Shown here: in pieces, positions 16,011 to 16,239 of the stretch | How the letters are laid out: every line of letters begins with the position of its first letter | Position numbering within the stretch: the first letter of the stretch is position 1 | DNA from: an uncultured bacterium | GTDB taxonomy: Bacteria > Bacteroidota > Bacteroidia > Chitinophagales > CAIOSU01 | Assembly (NCBI GenBank): GCA_903861055.1 | Contig: CAIOSU010000314.1 | Span: 1 to 16,239, forward strand | Direction of reading: 5' to 3' | Length of the DNA: 16,239 nt | Notes under the pieces: generated by a model | What the model was told of the DNA's origin: nothing | The model's input: the letters and a program-made list of their open reading frames with translations, nothing else | The model's database searches: none | Program-made: the position numbers and the translations under genes

Positions 16011-16239
16011 CTTAATTGGGGCTTATGTGTTTCTATATGTCGAACAAGGGCTGAGTATATTTTGTTTGCGTGGATGGTAAATCGGCATTATGGAGGAATA
16101 GTGTAATTGGTTGAAGTTATCCCCGGTTGAAACTCTAGGCTAGTTTATACCCTCGGTGGCTTCTATTTTAAACGATGCTTGAATGTCTTAGCACTATCTT
16201 ATTGCGCTTATGCTTTCCATGCCATATTTTTGTATAAAT

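Overview
The window looks like a chromosomal segment of a Bacteroidota bacterium. The evidence is a PorP/SprF-family membrane protein, a giant PKD-repeat protein with a type-B type IX secretion (T9SS) C-terminal domain, promoter elements of the Bacteroidota TAnnTTTG type, and no clear Shine-Dalgarno sequences. I cannot place it more finely than the phylum. No rRNA, tRNA, CRISPR array, transposase or phage gene is visible.

Layout, left to right. (1) 62-640, minus: a flavodoxin-fold NAD(P)H:quinone oxidoreductase. (2) 641-1021: intergenic, rich in short repeats. (3) 1022-4408, minus: Mfd, the transcription-repair coupling factor. (4) 4409-4827: intergenic, with heptamer arrays, a G-rich repeat and two small hairpins. 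(5) 4828-5928 and 5944-11175, minus: a two-gene unit in which the 1,743-residue PKD protein is transcribed first and the PorP/SprF protein follows after 15 bases. (6) 11176-11620: intergenic, with a possible gene remnant, a dispersed repeat and the promoter for the next genes. (7) 11621-13827, plus: a NatA/NatB-like ABC transporter whose two genes overlap by ATGA. (8) 13905-15998, minus: an MsbA-like ABC exporter followed by an 82-residue protein of unknown function. (9) 15999-16239: the exporter promoter and nothing else recognised.

The PKD/PorP pair is the most specialised part. The large protein has a signal peptide, 19 PKD-like domains that I could delimit end to end, and a C-terminal sorting domain, so it should be exported by Sec and then moved to the cell surface or medium by T9SS. 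PorP/SprF proteins commonly sit next to such type-B cargo. The other genes are housekeeping or general transport functions.

The most unusual signals are in the gaps. A 36-base G-rich repeat near mfd has a second copy upstream of the quinone reductase gene that is split exactly in two by a 27-base copy of another dispersed repeat. That second repeat family has three members with a fixed frame and a variable centre. Period-7 arrays built on TACGA occur in two unrelated gaps. Several TAnnTTTG promoter elements lie 4-9 bases from a start codon, which suggests very short or absent 5' leaders. I saw no complete new defence or mobile system.
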